From: Spartobacteria bacterium
GTDB taxonomy: Bacteria; Verrucomicrobiota; Verrucomicrobiae; Chthoniobacterales; UBA6821
Length of the DNA stretch: 8,684 nucleotides
Direction: 5' to 3'
Assembly: GCA_003136515.1 (NCBI GenBank)
Contig: PLEU01000022.1
Span: 1 to 8,684 of the forward strand
Shown here: positions 1 through 7,309 of the stretch, piece by piece
Layout of the letters: each line of letters starts with the position of its first letter
How positions within the stretch are numbered: the stretch's first letter is position 1
Made by a program: the position numbers and the translations under genes
The notes under the pieces: generated by a model
Seen by the model: only the letters and a program-made list of their open reading frames with translations
Told to the model about the DNA's origin: nothing
The model's database searches: none

Positions 1-635
1 ATCCTGCCATGGTCGATGACCGCGATCTCGTCTGCGACACGATCGGCCTCATCCATGTAGTGGGTTGTGAAGAAAACAGTCATGTTTTTCTCTTTGGCCA
101 GGGTCTGTATATACTCCCAAACATGATTTCTGGTTTGCGGATCCAGACCCAGTGTCGGCTCGTCCAGAAAAAGAATTTTAGGCGTGTGAAGCAGGGCTCG
201 TGCGATTTCAAGCCTCCGCTTCATTCCTCCAGAAAAAGTCTTGGCGAAGCTGTTTTTCCGATCCAGTAGACCCACGAAGTCCAGTGATGAGTTGATGCGC
301 TCCTGTTGTGAGCTTCTAGGAACCCCGTAAAGCACGGCATGGAGTTTCATGTTCTCAGTCGCAGTCATCTCGCCGTCCAGACTTGGATCTTGAAAGACAA
401 TTCCGAAGGAGCGCCTAGCAGCCAGAGGGTCCTTTTGGGGGTCATTGCCATCGAGAAGAATCTTCCCACCCGAGGGTATCAGTGTCGTCGTCAGCATTTT
501 TATCGTGGTTGTTTTGCCAGCTCCATTGGGCCCCAGAAACCCGAAGATCTTTCCAGCCTCAACCTCGAAGGAAACATCGTCCACGGCACGAAATTCCTTA
601 AATCGCTTCACTAGATTACTGGCGATGATAACCAT
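1..635 (-). CDS. ABC transporter ATP-binding protein, DrrA/ABC-2 type (3' part missing)
   Basis: This is the nucleotide-binding subunit of an ABC exporter; it hydrolyses ATP on the cytoplasmic face to drive a separate membrane permease. I read one uninterrupted minus-strand frame from ATG at 635 to the left edge (211 codons); the C-terminus lies outside the window. Seen in order: Walker A GPNGAGKTT at residues 35-43 (Lys41), Q-loop Gln82 in FQDPSLD, signature FSGGMKRR at 134-141, Walker B ILFLDEP with Asp158 and Glu159, D-loop LGLDP, and the H-loop His192 in TTHYMDEAD. FSGGM in place of LSGGQ and the HYMDEAD motif are typical of the DrrA/CcmA-like group that pairs with ABC-2 permeases and exports drugs, lipids or polysaccharide; the substrate cannot be told. 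GAGG lies 6 bases before the chosen ATG; an in-frame ATG at 647 has no such site. The permease would be expected beyond the left edge. Confidence 0.95.
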   Translation of the reverse strand, partial: MVIIASNLVKRFKEFRAVDDVSFEVEAGKIFGFLGPNGAGKTTTIKMLTTTLIPSGGKILLDGNDPQKDPLAARRSFGIVFQDPSLDGEMTATENMKLHAVLYGVPRSSQQERINSSLDFVGLLDRKNSFAKTFSGGMKRRLEIARALLHTPKILFLDEPTLGLDPQTRNHVWEYIQTLAKEKNMTVFFTTHYMDEADRVADEIAVIDHGR

Positions 636-768
636 TTTTTGCCTCATTCGAGATGAAACTCCTTGATAGCTGCCTTGCGAAGCTCAAGGAAGCGTTTTGC
701 TCTACCTACCCTGGAAAGAATAACCGAAAATTCCCAGAATGCTGTAGTGTGGAGGTTTCCGAAAATGA

Positions 769-836
769 GGCATCAAGTTTGAGGAAAGGGTGGTAGGCAA
801 TTAAGCATGACCGTGTCAACGACGCGGCATCAAGTT
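769..836. repeat. Direct repeat of an 11-mer, two copies 57 bp apart
   Basis: GGCATCAAGTT occurs at 769-779 and again at 826-836, each preceded by a further G two bases upstream (GAGGC and GCGGC). The copies lie 134-201 bp upstream of the start of the minus-strand ABC gene. They could be binding sites for a regulator of that gene or leftovers of a duplication. With only two copies, chance cannot be excluded. Confidence 0.35.
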
Positions 837-1194
837 AGAAGATCCTCAATTCTTCAAGAGCAATCTAGTCGAGATATTGATTTTCCTCTCCACGCTGTAG
901 AACGATAGCGATCATCATCAGAGGGCGCCGGGTGATGTAAGGTTAGTTTAAATAGCTGTTCTAACTGGAGTAATGAACCCCACTGTGAGCATCAGGGTCG
1001 TCATTAGAGAGCCAACGGAGGTGGTCTTCATGGATATCTTTGTTTGCAACCCCGTTCTTGTACGGAGATAAATTTCCAAATCAATTTTACTACGCATTGA
1101 GAGTGGCGGTAGATCTAACTCCATAAGTTTAAACTGGAAGAAATATAAGGAGGTAAAAGTCGAAAGGATATTTGGCTTGAATATTTACTATAAG

Positions 1195-1218
1195 AGAGGA
1201 ACTTCTCGGAGTTCTTCT
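1195..1218. repeat. Hairpin-forming inverted repeat
   Basis: AGAGGAACT (1195-1203) and AGTTCTTCT (1210-1218) can pair over nine positions with one G-U pair around a six-base loop when transcribed from the plus strand. On the minus-strand transcript the G-U becomes an A-C mismatch. Neither side has a proper U-tract, so it is not a standard intrinsic terminator. It lies about 70 bp beyond the stop of the Spy-like gene and might mark that transcript's 3' end. Confidence 0.3.
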
Positions 1219-1288
1219 TAAACCTTCAAGTGAGCTTTTTGGTTAAAAAACACTGATCTTATATGGCATGCTAAATTCGAATGGTAAT

Positions 1289-1705
1289 TCAATTGGTGCT
1301 AAGCGAATTTGTGCTTTGCTGCAGCTTATCGAGAATGGACTGAGCTGATGGATCGACCTGAATGAGGAGCTGCTGTCTTGTCTGGTGGAGATTATAACGC
1401 GCTTCCTTCTTTGCCTCTGGAGTCTGGGCATCCTTGACCGCCTGACGGGCAGCTACTAGCTGAGGATTTTCCTTGATCTGTGCAAAGTCGGCCTTGAGTT
1501 GCTGGCGCTCAACTGCCGTGAGATTTGCAAATCCGGTTCCCCAACGGTGATGCCAGCTTTTTGGCTCCTCATTACCCGTACAAACATGGGTTCCTTGGGT
1601 TGGGGGTGATGTCGCCGGATTGGTCTGAGCCGAAAGCATCGGAACGGCCAGTAGTGAGAGTGAGAGGAGGGGAATGAGACATGTTTTGGAGGTGGCTGTT
1701 TTCAT
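1289..1705 (-). CDS. Small exported helical protein, Spy/CpxP-like in layout
   Basis: This predicts a 138-residue secreted protein of unknown function. Residues 1-26 form a classic signal peptide: MK, a short polar stretch with a Lys, a Leu-rich core at 10-24, and a cleavage site after LSA. A linker rich in Pro, Thr and Gln follows, then a Cys/His/Trp patch (His40, Cys42, Trp51, His52, His53, Trp55). The rest (about 62-130) is a charged, probably helical region that begins LTAVERQQL and contains ENPQLVAARQAVKDA and VDPSAQSILDKL. Small periplasmic proteins with an LT..ER/Q.L start and a long helix resemble the Spy/CpxP/ZraP layout of chaperone or metal-stress proteins, but the LTxxQ motif itself is not exact. 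I chose ATG at 1705 over the in-frame GTG at 1720 because the signal peptide then begins at MK; neither start has a clear ribosome site. TGA is at 1289-1291. Being real is likely; the family link is inference. Confidence 0.8.
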   Translation of the reverse strand: MKTATSKTCLIPLLSLSLLAVPMLSAQTNPATSPPTQGTHVCTGNEEPKSWHHRWGTGFANLTAVERQQLKADFAQIKENPQLVAARQAVKDAQTPEAKKEARYNLHQTRQQLLIQVDPSAQSILDKLQQSTNSLSTN

Positions 1706-1867
1706 TAAATTATAAAACACCGGATGATGGAATGAGTTGCGCTGCTGAATAACGGAAAGATTGCCAGGTGATTTCTCAGGGGGAGGGAGCTCTTCAGAGA
1801 TTCGTCAGGTAAAATCGTGGAATCCAAGTTGGTTTCAAACCTTTCCGGAGAGCCCCTCTCATTTTTA

Positions 1868-1881
1868 CACCCACAAGGGTG
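1868..1881. repeat. Small perfect hairpin near the end of a minus-strand ORF
   Basis: CACCC (1868-1872) and GGGTG (1877-1881) form a five-pair GC-rich stem with the four-base loop ACAA. It lies 18-31 bp beyond the TAG of the putative small minus-strand ORF. On the minus strand it is followed by A residues instead of T, so it is not a regular intrinsic terminator. Confidence 0.25.
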
Positions 1882-1898
1882 CATTTCTCGTGTTAGTT

Positions 1899-2075
1899 CT
1901 ATTTACCAGTATCCACGATTTCTCGTATGGCCTTCAGTTCCTCTCCTCCCAGAATCCCTATGCCGATGTCAAGAATGAACCAAATACCCCTCTCTTTGAA
2001 GCGATAATAGAGCAAATGGAGCATTTCGCTGGTGGTTCCATGTATAGGACTCAGACAGACCATGAGGGCGGTCAC
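1899..2075 (-). CDS. Possible small hypothetical protein (about 58 residues)
   Basis: I do not recognise this product and am unsure it is a gene. From GTG at 2075 the frame gives 58 codons ending in TAG at 1899-1901; ATG starts also occur at 2063 (54 residues) and 2024 (41 residues). The N-terminus VTALMVCLSPIHG is hydrophobic and signal-peptide-like. The frame stays open 5' of it to a stop about 110 bases upstream, without an ATG. The C-terminal part, including YYRFKERGIWFILDIGIGIL and GGEELKAIREIVDTGK, has the balanced composition of real protein. No clear ribosome site was seen. It lies 194 bp upstream of the Spy-like gene on the same strand. It may be an exported small protein, the tail of a decayed gene, or chance. 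The opposite-strand frame is less protein-like. Confidence 0.3.
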   Translation of the reverse strand: MTALMVCLSPIHGTTSEMLHLLYYRFKERGIWFILDIGIGILGGEELKAIREIVDTGK

Positions 2076-2381
2076 GCAGAATATTTTCGAAATCGAGGTT
2101 TTCTGATTCCATAGAGCGAAGAATTTTTTGGACGACCTGACTAGAATATCTCCGAGCTGGCTAAGCCATCAGGAAATTGCCACAATCTGGAAAGGTTCAT
2201 GACAGAGTCTGTTAGTAAGCATGGGGAAACGATTATGAAAGGATCGCCACTTAGGTCTGTGTTACCACTGCGCATCACACTTTGAAAATCATCACTTTGT
2301 TCTACAGAGGCCTACATGTGTTCTGGTCGACACTTCCTTAGAGTTTTTTTTCGGGATTTTTTACGCATTGTAGCTAAATAT

Positions 2382-2391
2382 TGCATATGCA
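2382..2391. promoter_or_regulatory. Perfect 10-bp palindrome upstream of the sensor kinase
   Basis: TGCATATGCA is a perfect palindrome centred about 29 bp before the kinase ATG. The surrounding DNA (TAGCTAAATATTGCATATGC) is AT-rich and would suit a promoter region. It could be an operator half-site pair for a dimeric regulator. No clear -35/-10 pair could be assigned, so this role is inference. Confidence 0.25.
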
Positions 2392-2415
2392 TCTTTGGCC
2401 GTCTGAATACATTTA

Positions 2416-5400
2416 ATGAGAGGTCGACGTTTTTCTTCTGTATCTGACGCCCGCATTGCAGCGTCTATAGTTACTGCTCTTATCGTCATCTTTCTGACTG
2501 GAGGCTGTTATCTGTATTATGTGTCTGAATCTCAGGACATCGTTCACGAGAAATGCCAGACCCTAGCCACGGCAGCCGAGATGAAGTCAAAGCAAATTCA
2601 GGATTGGCGACTTGAACGAATTGCGGAAATCGAACGAGCGGCAAAGGACTCATTGATGATCAAAGCTGCCACCGATATTCTTTCAGCACCACAGAATCAA
2701 GTCTTCAAGAATGAATTGAACAATTGCCTGACGGGGGAGTTGACAGAAGAGCAGGGTGAGGGGGCCATGCTCTTTGATACAAAGGAAAATCTTTTGGCAG
2801 CCAATAACAGGATCAATCCTGCCACACGCACGGCAATGGATGAGGCGCTTGCACGCAATAAGCCTGTATTCTCGGATTTTTTCCGATCATCAGACGGGCT
2901 TGTTCACCTAGATCTCGCCGCCCCCGTTCGGGATGAAAAGGGGCATCCCATAGCTGTCCTTGTTCTTAGTAACACAGCCGCAGCACATCTCTACCCTTTG
3001 ATAGAATCATGGCCATTTCAGAGCCCTAGCGCCGAAACCATGCTGGTCCAGCGCGAAGGTGATGAAGTTGTGCTACTCAATGATCTGAAAGATCATAATA
3101 ATTCCGCCCTTTGGATCCATGCTGCATTGAGGGAAACCAATCTTCCGGCTGTTCAGGCCGTACTGGGAAAGAAGGGTTTCTATGAAGGGAAAGATTATCG
3201 CAACGTGAAGGTGATCGGGTATCTTCTGCCCATTCCTGATTCCCCATGGTTTCTGGTGACTAAGATAGACTCCGAAGAGATTTTCGCTGAGGCCCGTTCC
3301 CGTTCCATCGTCGTCGGACTGATAGTTGGTTTATTGATTCTGATCATTGTTGGTCTGGTCTCATTCTTATATCGGGTGAGGCAGGGCAGGATCCTGAAAA
3401 ACCTAAGCCTTGCAGAGACGCATACCGGGGTGGCTAGGGAGGCGATGCGTGAATCTGAAGAACGAAACCGGGCCATACTTCATACCGCAATGGATGGATT
3501 TTTGCTGGTCAACAGGGATGGAGAAATTCAGGAAGTCAATGAGGCCTATTGCCAGATGTCGGGCTATAGCATGCTGGAGCTCTTATTCATGCACATAGGT
3601 AAACTGGAATTAATCGAGACCCCGGACCAGATAAACTCAAAATTGAAGAAAATCAAAGAGAAGGGCATGGATCGTTTTGAATCCAAGCACCGCCGTAAGG
3701 ATGGGAGCGTGATGGATGTCGAGATCAGCATCCAGCACAGGTCTAGCGATGACACGTTCCTCTCATTTTATCAGGATATCACGGCGCGGAAAACTGCTGA
3801 AGCTAGAGTCATCGAATTGTCCAGGATGAATGAGGCACACAGCGAATGTAGCGAAGCCATCCTCCATTCTAAGAGCAAGGAAGAATTGTTTCCCAAAATT
3901 TGCCGGATTGTCGTTGAGAGAGGAGGAATGCCAATGGCATGGATCGGTATAATTAATGAAGAAACCAGAGTGGTATCTCCCGTCGCCTCATACGGACGCG
4001 GAACAGAATATCTCTCGGGAATCGATATTACCGACAGACTAGATCTTCCCTCAGGACGCGGTCCGGTTGGTACTTCAATCCGCACGAACAAACCTGTGAG
4101 TTGCCAAGATTTTCAGATTGACCCAAATCTTTCACCATGGCGCGAGCGAGCAGCCCGTTTTGGCTGGAAATCGTGTATGGCCATCCCATTGAGGCTCAGG
4201 GGAGGAGCCATAGGTGCCCTTTGTTTCTATAGCATGAAGGGCCAGACATTTAGTGGGGAACTCTTCGATTTGTTGGTTGGACTGACGGATAATATCAGCT
4301 TTGCCTTAGAGAGCTACGCCTTGGAGGAGCAGAGAAAGCAGAATGAGAGGGCAATTCTGGAAAGTAACCGCCAGCTAGACCAAGCGATGAGAAAAGCTCT
4401 CGATGCGGATAGGGCAAAGAGCGAGTTTCTAGGTGTGATGAGCCACGAACTGCGCACCCCTTTGAACGGAATCCTCGGATTTTCCGAAGTTCTGCTTGAA
4501 AATCGCCTCCTTCCTCCCGATGTGCTAGACAAAGTCAGCATCATCCAATCCAGTGGAGAAAGTCTCTTGAAGATTCTTCAGGATATTCTGGCCTACAGTC
4601 AGGTTGATGGAGGCGATTTCAGACTGCAAAATGTTCCCTTCTCCCTCACCGAACTTGCCTGGAAGGTGATTCGCATCGTGGAACCGGAGGCAAGTGTCAA
4701 AAATCTGAAACTCTCGGTTGTAATAGGGCAAAACACTCCGGGAACACTGAAAGGCGATCCCGAAAGAATTCAACAAGTATTGCTGAATCTTCTCCGTAAT
4801 GCTGTGAAATTTACAGACAAGGGGAGAATTTGCCTATCGATTGACGCTTCTTTGCTGGATGGCGATCTGAACAGAGTCACCTTTTCTGTAGAAGATACGG
4901 GGTCAGGTATAGCTGATGATCAGAAAAAGAATATCTTTCTCCCCTTTACACAGGCTGACAGCACCCTTTCGCGAAAGCATGATGGTATCGGTCTGGGACT
5001 CTCCATTTCAACGCGGATCATTGAAAGAATGGGGTCAAGCATCACACTCAAAAGCGAAATAGGTAAGGGATCGATTTTTTCATTCGAACTAAACCTTCCA
5101 TCCGCATCCTCAAAAATAGTCGGGACACCGGGGCATTCTGGAAAGATTGGTAATCTCGATTTGGGATTTGCAGCACGTTTTCCTGCAAAAATCCTCGTTG
5201 TCGAAGATAATCCTATCAACCTCAAACTGGCTGTCATGCTGCTCGGAAATCTTGGGTATAAGGATGTTCTTACAGCAACGGATGGCAGCGAGGCTGTTCA
5301 GATAGTCCAGCATAATGAAGTTGACTTGATCTTTATGGATTTGCAAATGCCTAAAATGGATGGAATCGCAGCAACGGAAAAGATCCGCTCGTGGGAGGCT

Positions 5401-5556
5401 GAGAATCCTGCTGTGCGTGCGATTATTATCGTAGCGCTAACAGCCAATGTTGATCTGTCAGTCCGAACCGAATGCTTCAAGGCGGGAATGAATTACTACG
5501 TTGGGAAGCCGTTTAATTCACGGTCTCTGGCCGATGCGGTGGCCCTGATAAATTGA
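2416..5556 (+). CDS. Membrane-bound hybrid sensor histidine kinase (cache-like, PAS, GAF, HisKA, HATPase, receiver)
   Basis: This 1046-residue protein should autophosphorylate on a histidine in response to a signal and pass the phosphate to its own receiver. Domains seen: transmembrane segment 1 at about 14-36; an extracytoplasmic sensor at 37-297, cache-like by its closing motif IPDSPWFLVTKID; transmembrane segment 2 at about 298-319; a short linker helix; PAS at about 350-463, ending YQDITARK; GAF at about 478-632; and a coiled coil at 633-668. The HisKA motif MSHELRTPLNG puts the phosphoacceptor at His677. ATPase boxes are N (Asn791, Asn795), G1 DTGSGI at 827-832, F FLPFTQ at 841-846, and G2 GIGLGL at 857-862, where Ile replaces the usual Thr. 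The receiver (about 924-1044) has Glu930/Asp931, phosphoacceptor Asp975 in MDLQMPKMDG, Thr1009 and Lys1031. There is no DNA-binding output domain or Hpt domain, so a separate partner is expected, and none is in the window. The ATG at 2416 lacks a clear ribosome site. It ends 42 bp from the convergent ATPase gene. Confidence 0.95.
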   Translation: MRGRRFSSVSDARIAASIVTALIVIFLTGGCYLYYVSESQDIVHEKCQTLATAAEMKSKQIQDWRLERIAEIERAAKDSLMIKAATDILSAPQNQVFKNELNNCLTGELTEEQGEGAMLFDTKENLLAANNRINPATRTAMDEALARNKPVFSDFFRSSDGLVHLDLAAPVRDEKGHPIAVLVLSNTAAAHLYPLIESWPFQSPSAETMLVQREGDEVVLLNDLKDHNNSALWIHAALRETNLPAVQAVLGKKGFYEGKDYRNVKVIGYLLPIPDSPWFLVTKIDSEEIFAEARSRSIVVGLIVGLLILIIVGLVSFLYRVRQGRILKNLSLAETHTGVAREAMRESEERNRAILHTAMDGFLLVNRDGEIQEVNEAYCQMSGYSMLELLFMHIGKLELIETPDQINSKLKKIKEKGMDRFESKHRRKDGSVMDVEISIQHRSSDDTFLSFYQDITARKTAEARVIELSRMNEAHSECSEAILHSKSKEELFPKICRIVVERGGMPMAWIGIINEETRVVSPVASYGRGTEYLSGIDITDRLDLPSGRGPVGTSIRTNKPVSCQDFQIDPNLSPWRERAARFGWKSCMAIPLRLRGGAIGALCFYSMKGQTFSGELFDLLVGLTDNISFALESYALEEQRKQNERAILESNRQLDQAMRKALDADRAKSEFLGVMSHELRTPLNGILGFSEVLLENRLLPPDVLDKVSIIQSSGESLLKILQDILAYSQVDGGDFRLQNVPFSLTELAWKVIRIVEPEASVKNLKLSVVIGQNTPGTLKGDPERIQQVLLNLLRNAVKFTDKGRICLSIDASLLDGDLNRVTFSVEDTGSGIADDQKKNIFLPFTQADSTLSRKHDGIGLGLSISTRIIERMGSSITLKSEIGKGSIFSFELNLPSASSKIVGTPGHSGKIGNLDLGFAARFPAKILVVEDNPINLKLAVMLLGNLGYKDVLTATDGSEAVQIVQHNEVDLIFMDLQMPKMDGIAATEKIRSWEAENPAVRAIIIVALTANVDLSVRTECFKAGMNYYVGKPFNSRSLADAVALIN

Positions 5557-5598
5557 AAAAAGCAGTACGAGATACCAGTCAACTTAATCTAACGCGGA

Positions 5599-7290
5599 TC
5601 AGGTGTACTTGAGCACTTCTTCGATGGTGGTGATCCCGTCAAAGATGCAGCGGAGGCCATCTGCACGGAGTGTGTTCATTCCGAGTTCCATGGCTTTCTG
5701 GCGTAGCACCACCCCGGGCGCTCGGTCATTGATCATCATCCTTATCGGGTCGGAAACCTTGAGGAGTTCGTAGAGGCCTTTTCTTCCTTTGTACCCAGTA
5801 TTGTTACACTCGTTGCAACCTCTGCCGAAGTAGAAGGTTTTGTCTCCTATGTCGTAAGGAGAGAGCCCAAGTTGTGAGAGGATGGCCTCGTCAGGTTCAT
5901 AGGCAGTTTTGCACTTCGTGCAGATTCTACGGACAAGTCGCTGGGCAAGAACCCCCTCGAGGGAAGCAGAAATCATGAAAGGTTCCACTCCCATGTCTAC
6001 AAGACGCGAGACGGCGCCGGTCGAGTCATTCGTATGAAGCGTTGTAAAGACAAGGTGACCTGTCAATGATGCTTGGATTGCAATCTGCGCCGTCTCAAGA
6101 TCGCGTGTTTCCCCAATCATGATGCGATCCGGATCCTGACGAAGGAAGGCCCTCAGCACCCTTGCAAACGTCATGCCGATGGCTTCATTAATGGGCACTT
6201 GCATGATGCCGTCGATTTCGTATTCGACGGGATCTTCAGCCGTGAGAAGTTTGGAATCGATAGTATTGATCTTGTTGAGACATGCGTAGAGTGTCGTCGT
6301 TTTACCGGATCCAGTCGGGCCGGTAACGATGAAGATGCCGTTCGGTTTCTGGATCACCTCAAGAATGTAGTCGTAGATATCCTTGGGCATCTGGAGAGTT
6401 TCCAGATCAAGCTTGACTGCACTGCGATCCAGAACCCGGAGCACGACGCTCTCTCCAAATTGTGTTGGGAGGGTGGATACGCGGAAATCGATAGTCTTAT
6501 TTCCTACCTGGCGTTGAATGCGACCATCTTGGGGAACGCGGCGTTCGGCAATGTTTAGATTAGATCGAACTTTGATCTGCGAAATGACCGGCAGAGCAAG
6601 ATGGCGGGGTGGAGGCTCCATTTCATACAGTGCGCCATCAACGCGGTAACGGATCTTGAACTCTTTTTCAAAGGGCTCGAAGTGAATGTCACTCGCCTGT
6701 GCCTGGACGGCCCGATCAATGATTAAGTCGACATATCTGATTATCGGAGTGGCATTCGCCTCGGCCGCGACTGCGTCGGCGTTGAAGACTTCTTCTTGGC
6801 CCCCAACCTCCGTGACCTGGGTAGTGTCAAGTTGGTGGAGAACCTCCTCCATGGAGGTATCATCATCTCCATAATGTTCCTTAATAAGTTTTTCGACCTG
6901 TTCCCGTGGTGCGACTACCTGAACAATTTCACGGTTGAGTGTGAAACGAAGGTCATCAAGTGCCTGCGTGTCCAGAGGATTGGCCAATGCCACTGTAATG
7001 ACATTTCCCGAAGCGGTTACCGGAAATACTTCATGGAGTCGGGCCATGCCCGAAGGGAGCAGATGAAGCAGCGAGGGAATTGGCTCGAAATGCGAGAGAT
7101 TAACGGCATCCACGCCCAGATCAGCTGCAATAGTCTGTGCAAAGGTTTCAGGGGTGACGATTCCCTGCTGGACCATGATGTCATCGATTGAATGGCCTGA
7201 ATTGATCGCCTCGTTGAGGATTTCGTCAGCAGTCGCGTCGTCAAGGTTTCCCGTGCGCTTGAAGATGTCTATGACCTGATGGGGATTCAT
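5599..7290 (-). CDS. PilB/GspE-family secretion ATPase (pilus extension or type II secretion), downstream paralogue
   Basis: This is a hexameric cytoplasmic ATPase that drives assembly of type IV pilin or pseudopilin fibres at the inner membrane. From ATG at 7290 it has 563 residues, near normal for the family. The N-terminus (to about 150) is an MshEN/N1-like domain: GHSIDDIMVQQGIVTPETFA matches one MshEN repeat, while the expected RLG start of the first repeat is absent. The ATPase core has Walker [10 protein letters not shown] at 324-332 (Lys330), EDPVE at 352-356, the Asp box RQDPD with Asp386 and Asp388, Walker B Glu394 in IGETRD, and His412 and His419 in TGHLVFTTLHTND. Four zinc-type cysteines follow: CTKC at 457-460 and CNEC at 492-495. 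An in-frame GTG at 7323 would add 11 residues and overlap the upstream gene by 14 bp; the ATG instead leaves a 19-bp gap. Neither has a good ribosome site. It is very likely co-transcribed with the gene at 7310. Whether it is PilB, MshE or GspE cannot be decided without the neighbours. Confidence 0.95.
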   Translation of the reverse strand: MNPHQVIDIFKRTGNLDDATADEILNEAINSGHSIDDIMVQQGIVTPETFAQTIAADLGVDAVNLSHFEPIPSLLHLLPSGMARLHEVFPVTASGNVITVALANPLDTQALDDLRFTLNREIVQVVAPREQVEKLIKEHYGDDDTSMEEVLHQLDTTQVTEVGGQEEVFNADAVAAEANATPIIRYVDLIIDRAVQAQASDIHFEPFEKEFKIRYRVDGALYEMEPPPRHLALPVISQIKVRSNLNIAERRVPQDGRIQRQVGNKTIDFRVSTLPTQFGESVVLRVLDRSAVKLDLETLQMPKDIYDYILEVIQKPNGIFIVTGPTGSGKTTTLYACLNKINTIDSKLLTAEDPVEYEIDGIMQVPINEAIGMTFARVLRAFLRQDPDRIMIGETRDLETAQIAIQASLTGHLVFTTLHTNDSTGAVSRLVDMGVEPFMISASLEGVLAQRLVRRICTKCKTAYEPDEAILSQLGLSPYDIGDKTFYFGRGCNECNNTGYKGRKGLYELLKVSDPIRMMINDRAPGVVLRQKAMELGMNTLRADGLRCIFDGITTIEEVLKYT

Positions 7291-7309
7291 GGATTGATCA
7301 TGGGGCTCT

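Larger units (their letters stand above)
636..1288. other. Gene-poor spacer with possible gene debris
   Basis: No ORF here is convincing on either strand. It holds a repeated 11-mer (769-779 and 826-836) and a hairpin (1195-1218). On the minus strand, 948-1031 reads as a 27-codon ORF with a signal-peptide-like sequence that stops at once. A 42-codon open minus-strand stretch ends at about 649 in LRKAAIKEFHLE but has no usual start codon. On the plus strand about 1070-1222 is open without an ATG, and a strong AAGGAGGT ribosome-site match at 1147-1154 is not followed by a start at proper distance. I infer a long 5' region plus decayed coding sequence, but random AT-rich DNA could also give this. 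Confidence 0.45.
1706..2415. other. Spacer between divergent genes
   Basis: This 710-bp stretch separates the minus-strand Spy-like gene from the plus-strand kinase gene, so it should carry both promoters. I could not find a convincing -35/-10 pair for either. It contains a possible small minus-strand ORF (1899-2075), a small hairpin (1868-1881), T-runs at 2344-2351 and 2357-2362, and a palindrome at 2382-2391. A plus-strand frame at 1761-2114 begins with TTG, has no recognisable domain, and overlaps the small minus-strand ORF; I do not call it. Confidence 0.5.

Noticed and set aside
339..666. Two overlapping plus-strand frames over the ABC gene
   Set aside because: They are shadows of the minus-strand ABC ATPase, which has all its motifs in one frame.
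814..819. TTGACA on the minus strand, a candidate -35 for the ABC gene
   Set aside because: No acceptable -10 lies 16-18 bp downstream.
1709..1714. TATAAT on the minus strand, three bases before the Spy-like ATG
   Set aside because: Transcription from this -10 would begin inside the coding sequence, and there is no good -35 at 16-18 bp, so it is probably chance.
1761..2114. Plus-strand 117-codon frame starting with TTG
   Set aside because: It has a weak start codon, no ribosome site and no recognisable domain, and it overlaps a more protein-like minus-strand frame.
2235..2285. 16-codon plus-strand ORF (MKGSPLRSVLPLRITL) as a leader peptide for the kinase
   Set aside because: It has no ribosome site and no attenuator-like hairpin, and short ORFs of this size are expected by chance.
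5557..5598. Shared terminator between the convergent kinase and ATPase genes
   Set aside because: The 42-bp gap has an A-run but no GC-rich stem I can find.
6073..6558. 161-codon plus-strand frame inside the ATPase gene
   Set aside because: It is antisense to the conserved ATPase core, whose motifs are intact; it reflects codon bias on the opposite strand.
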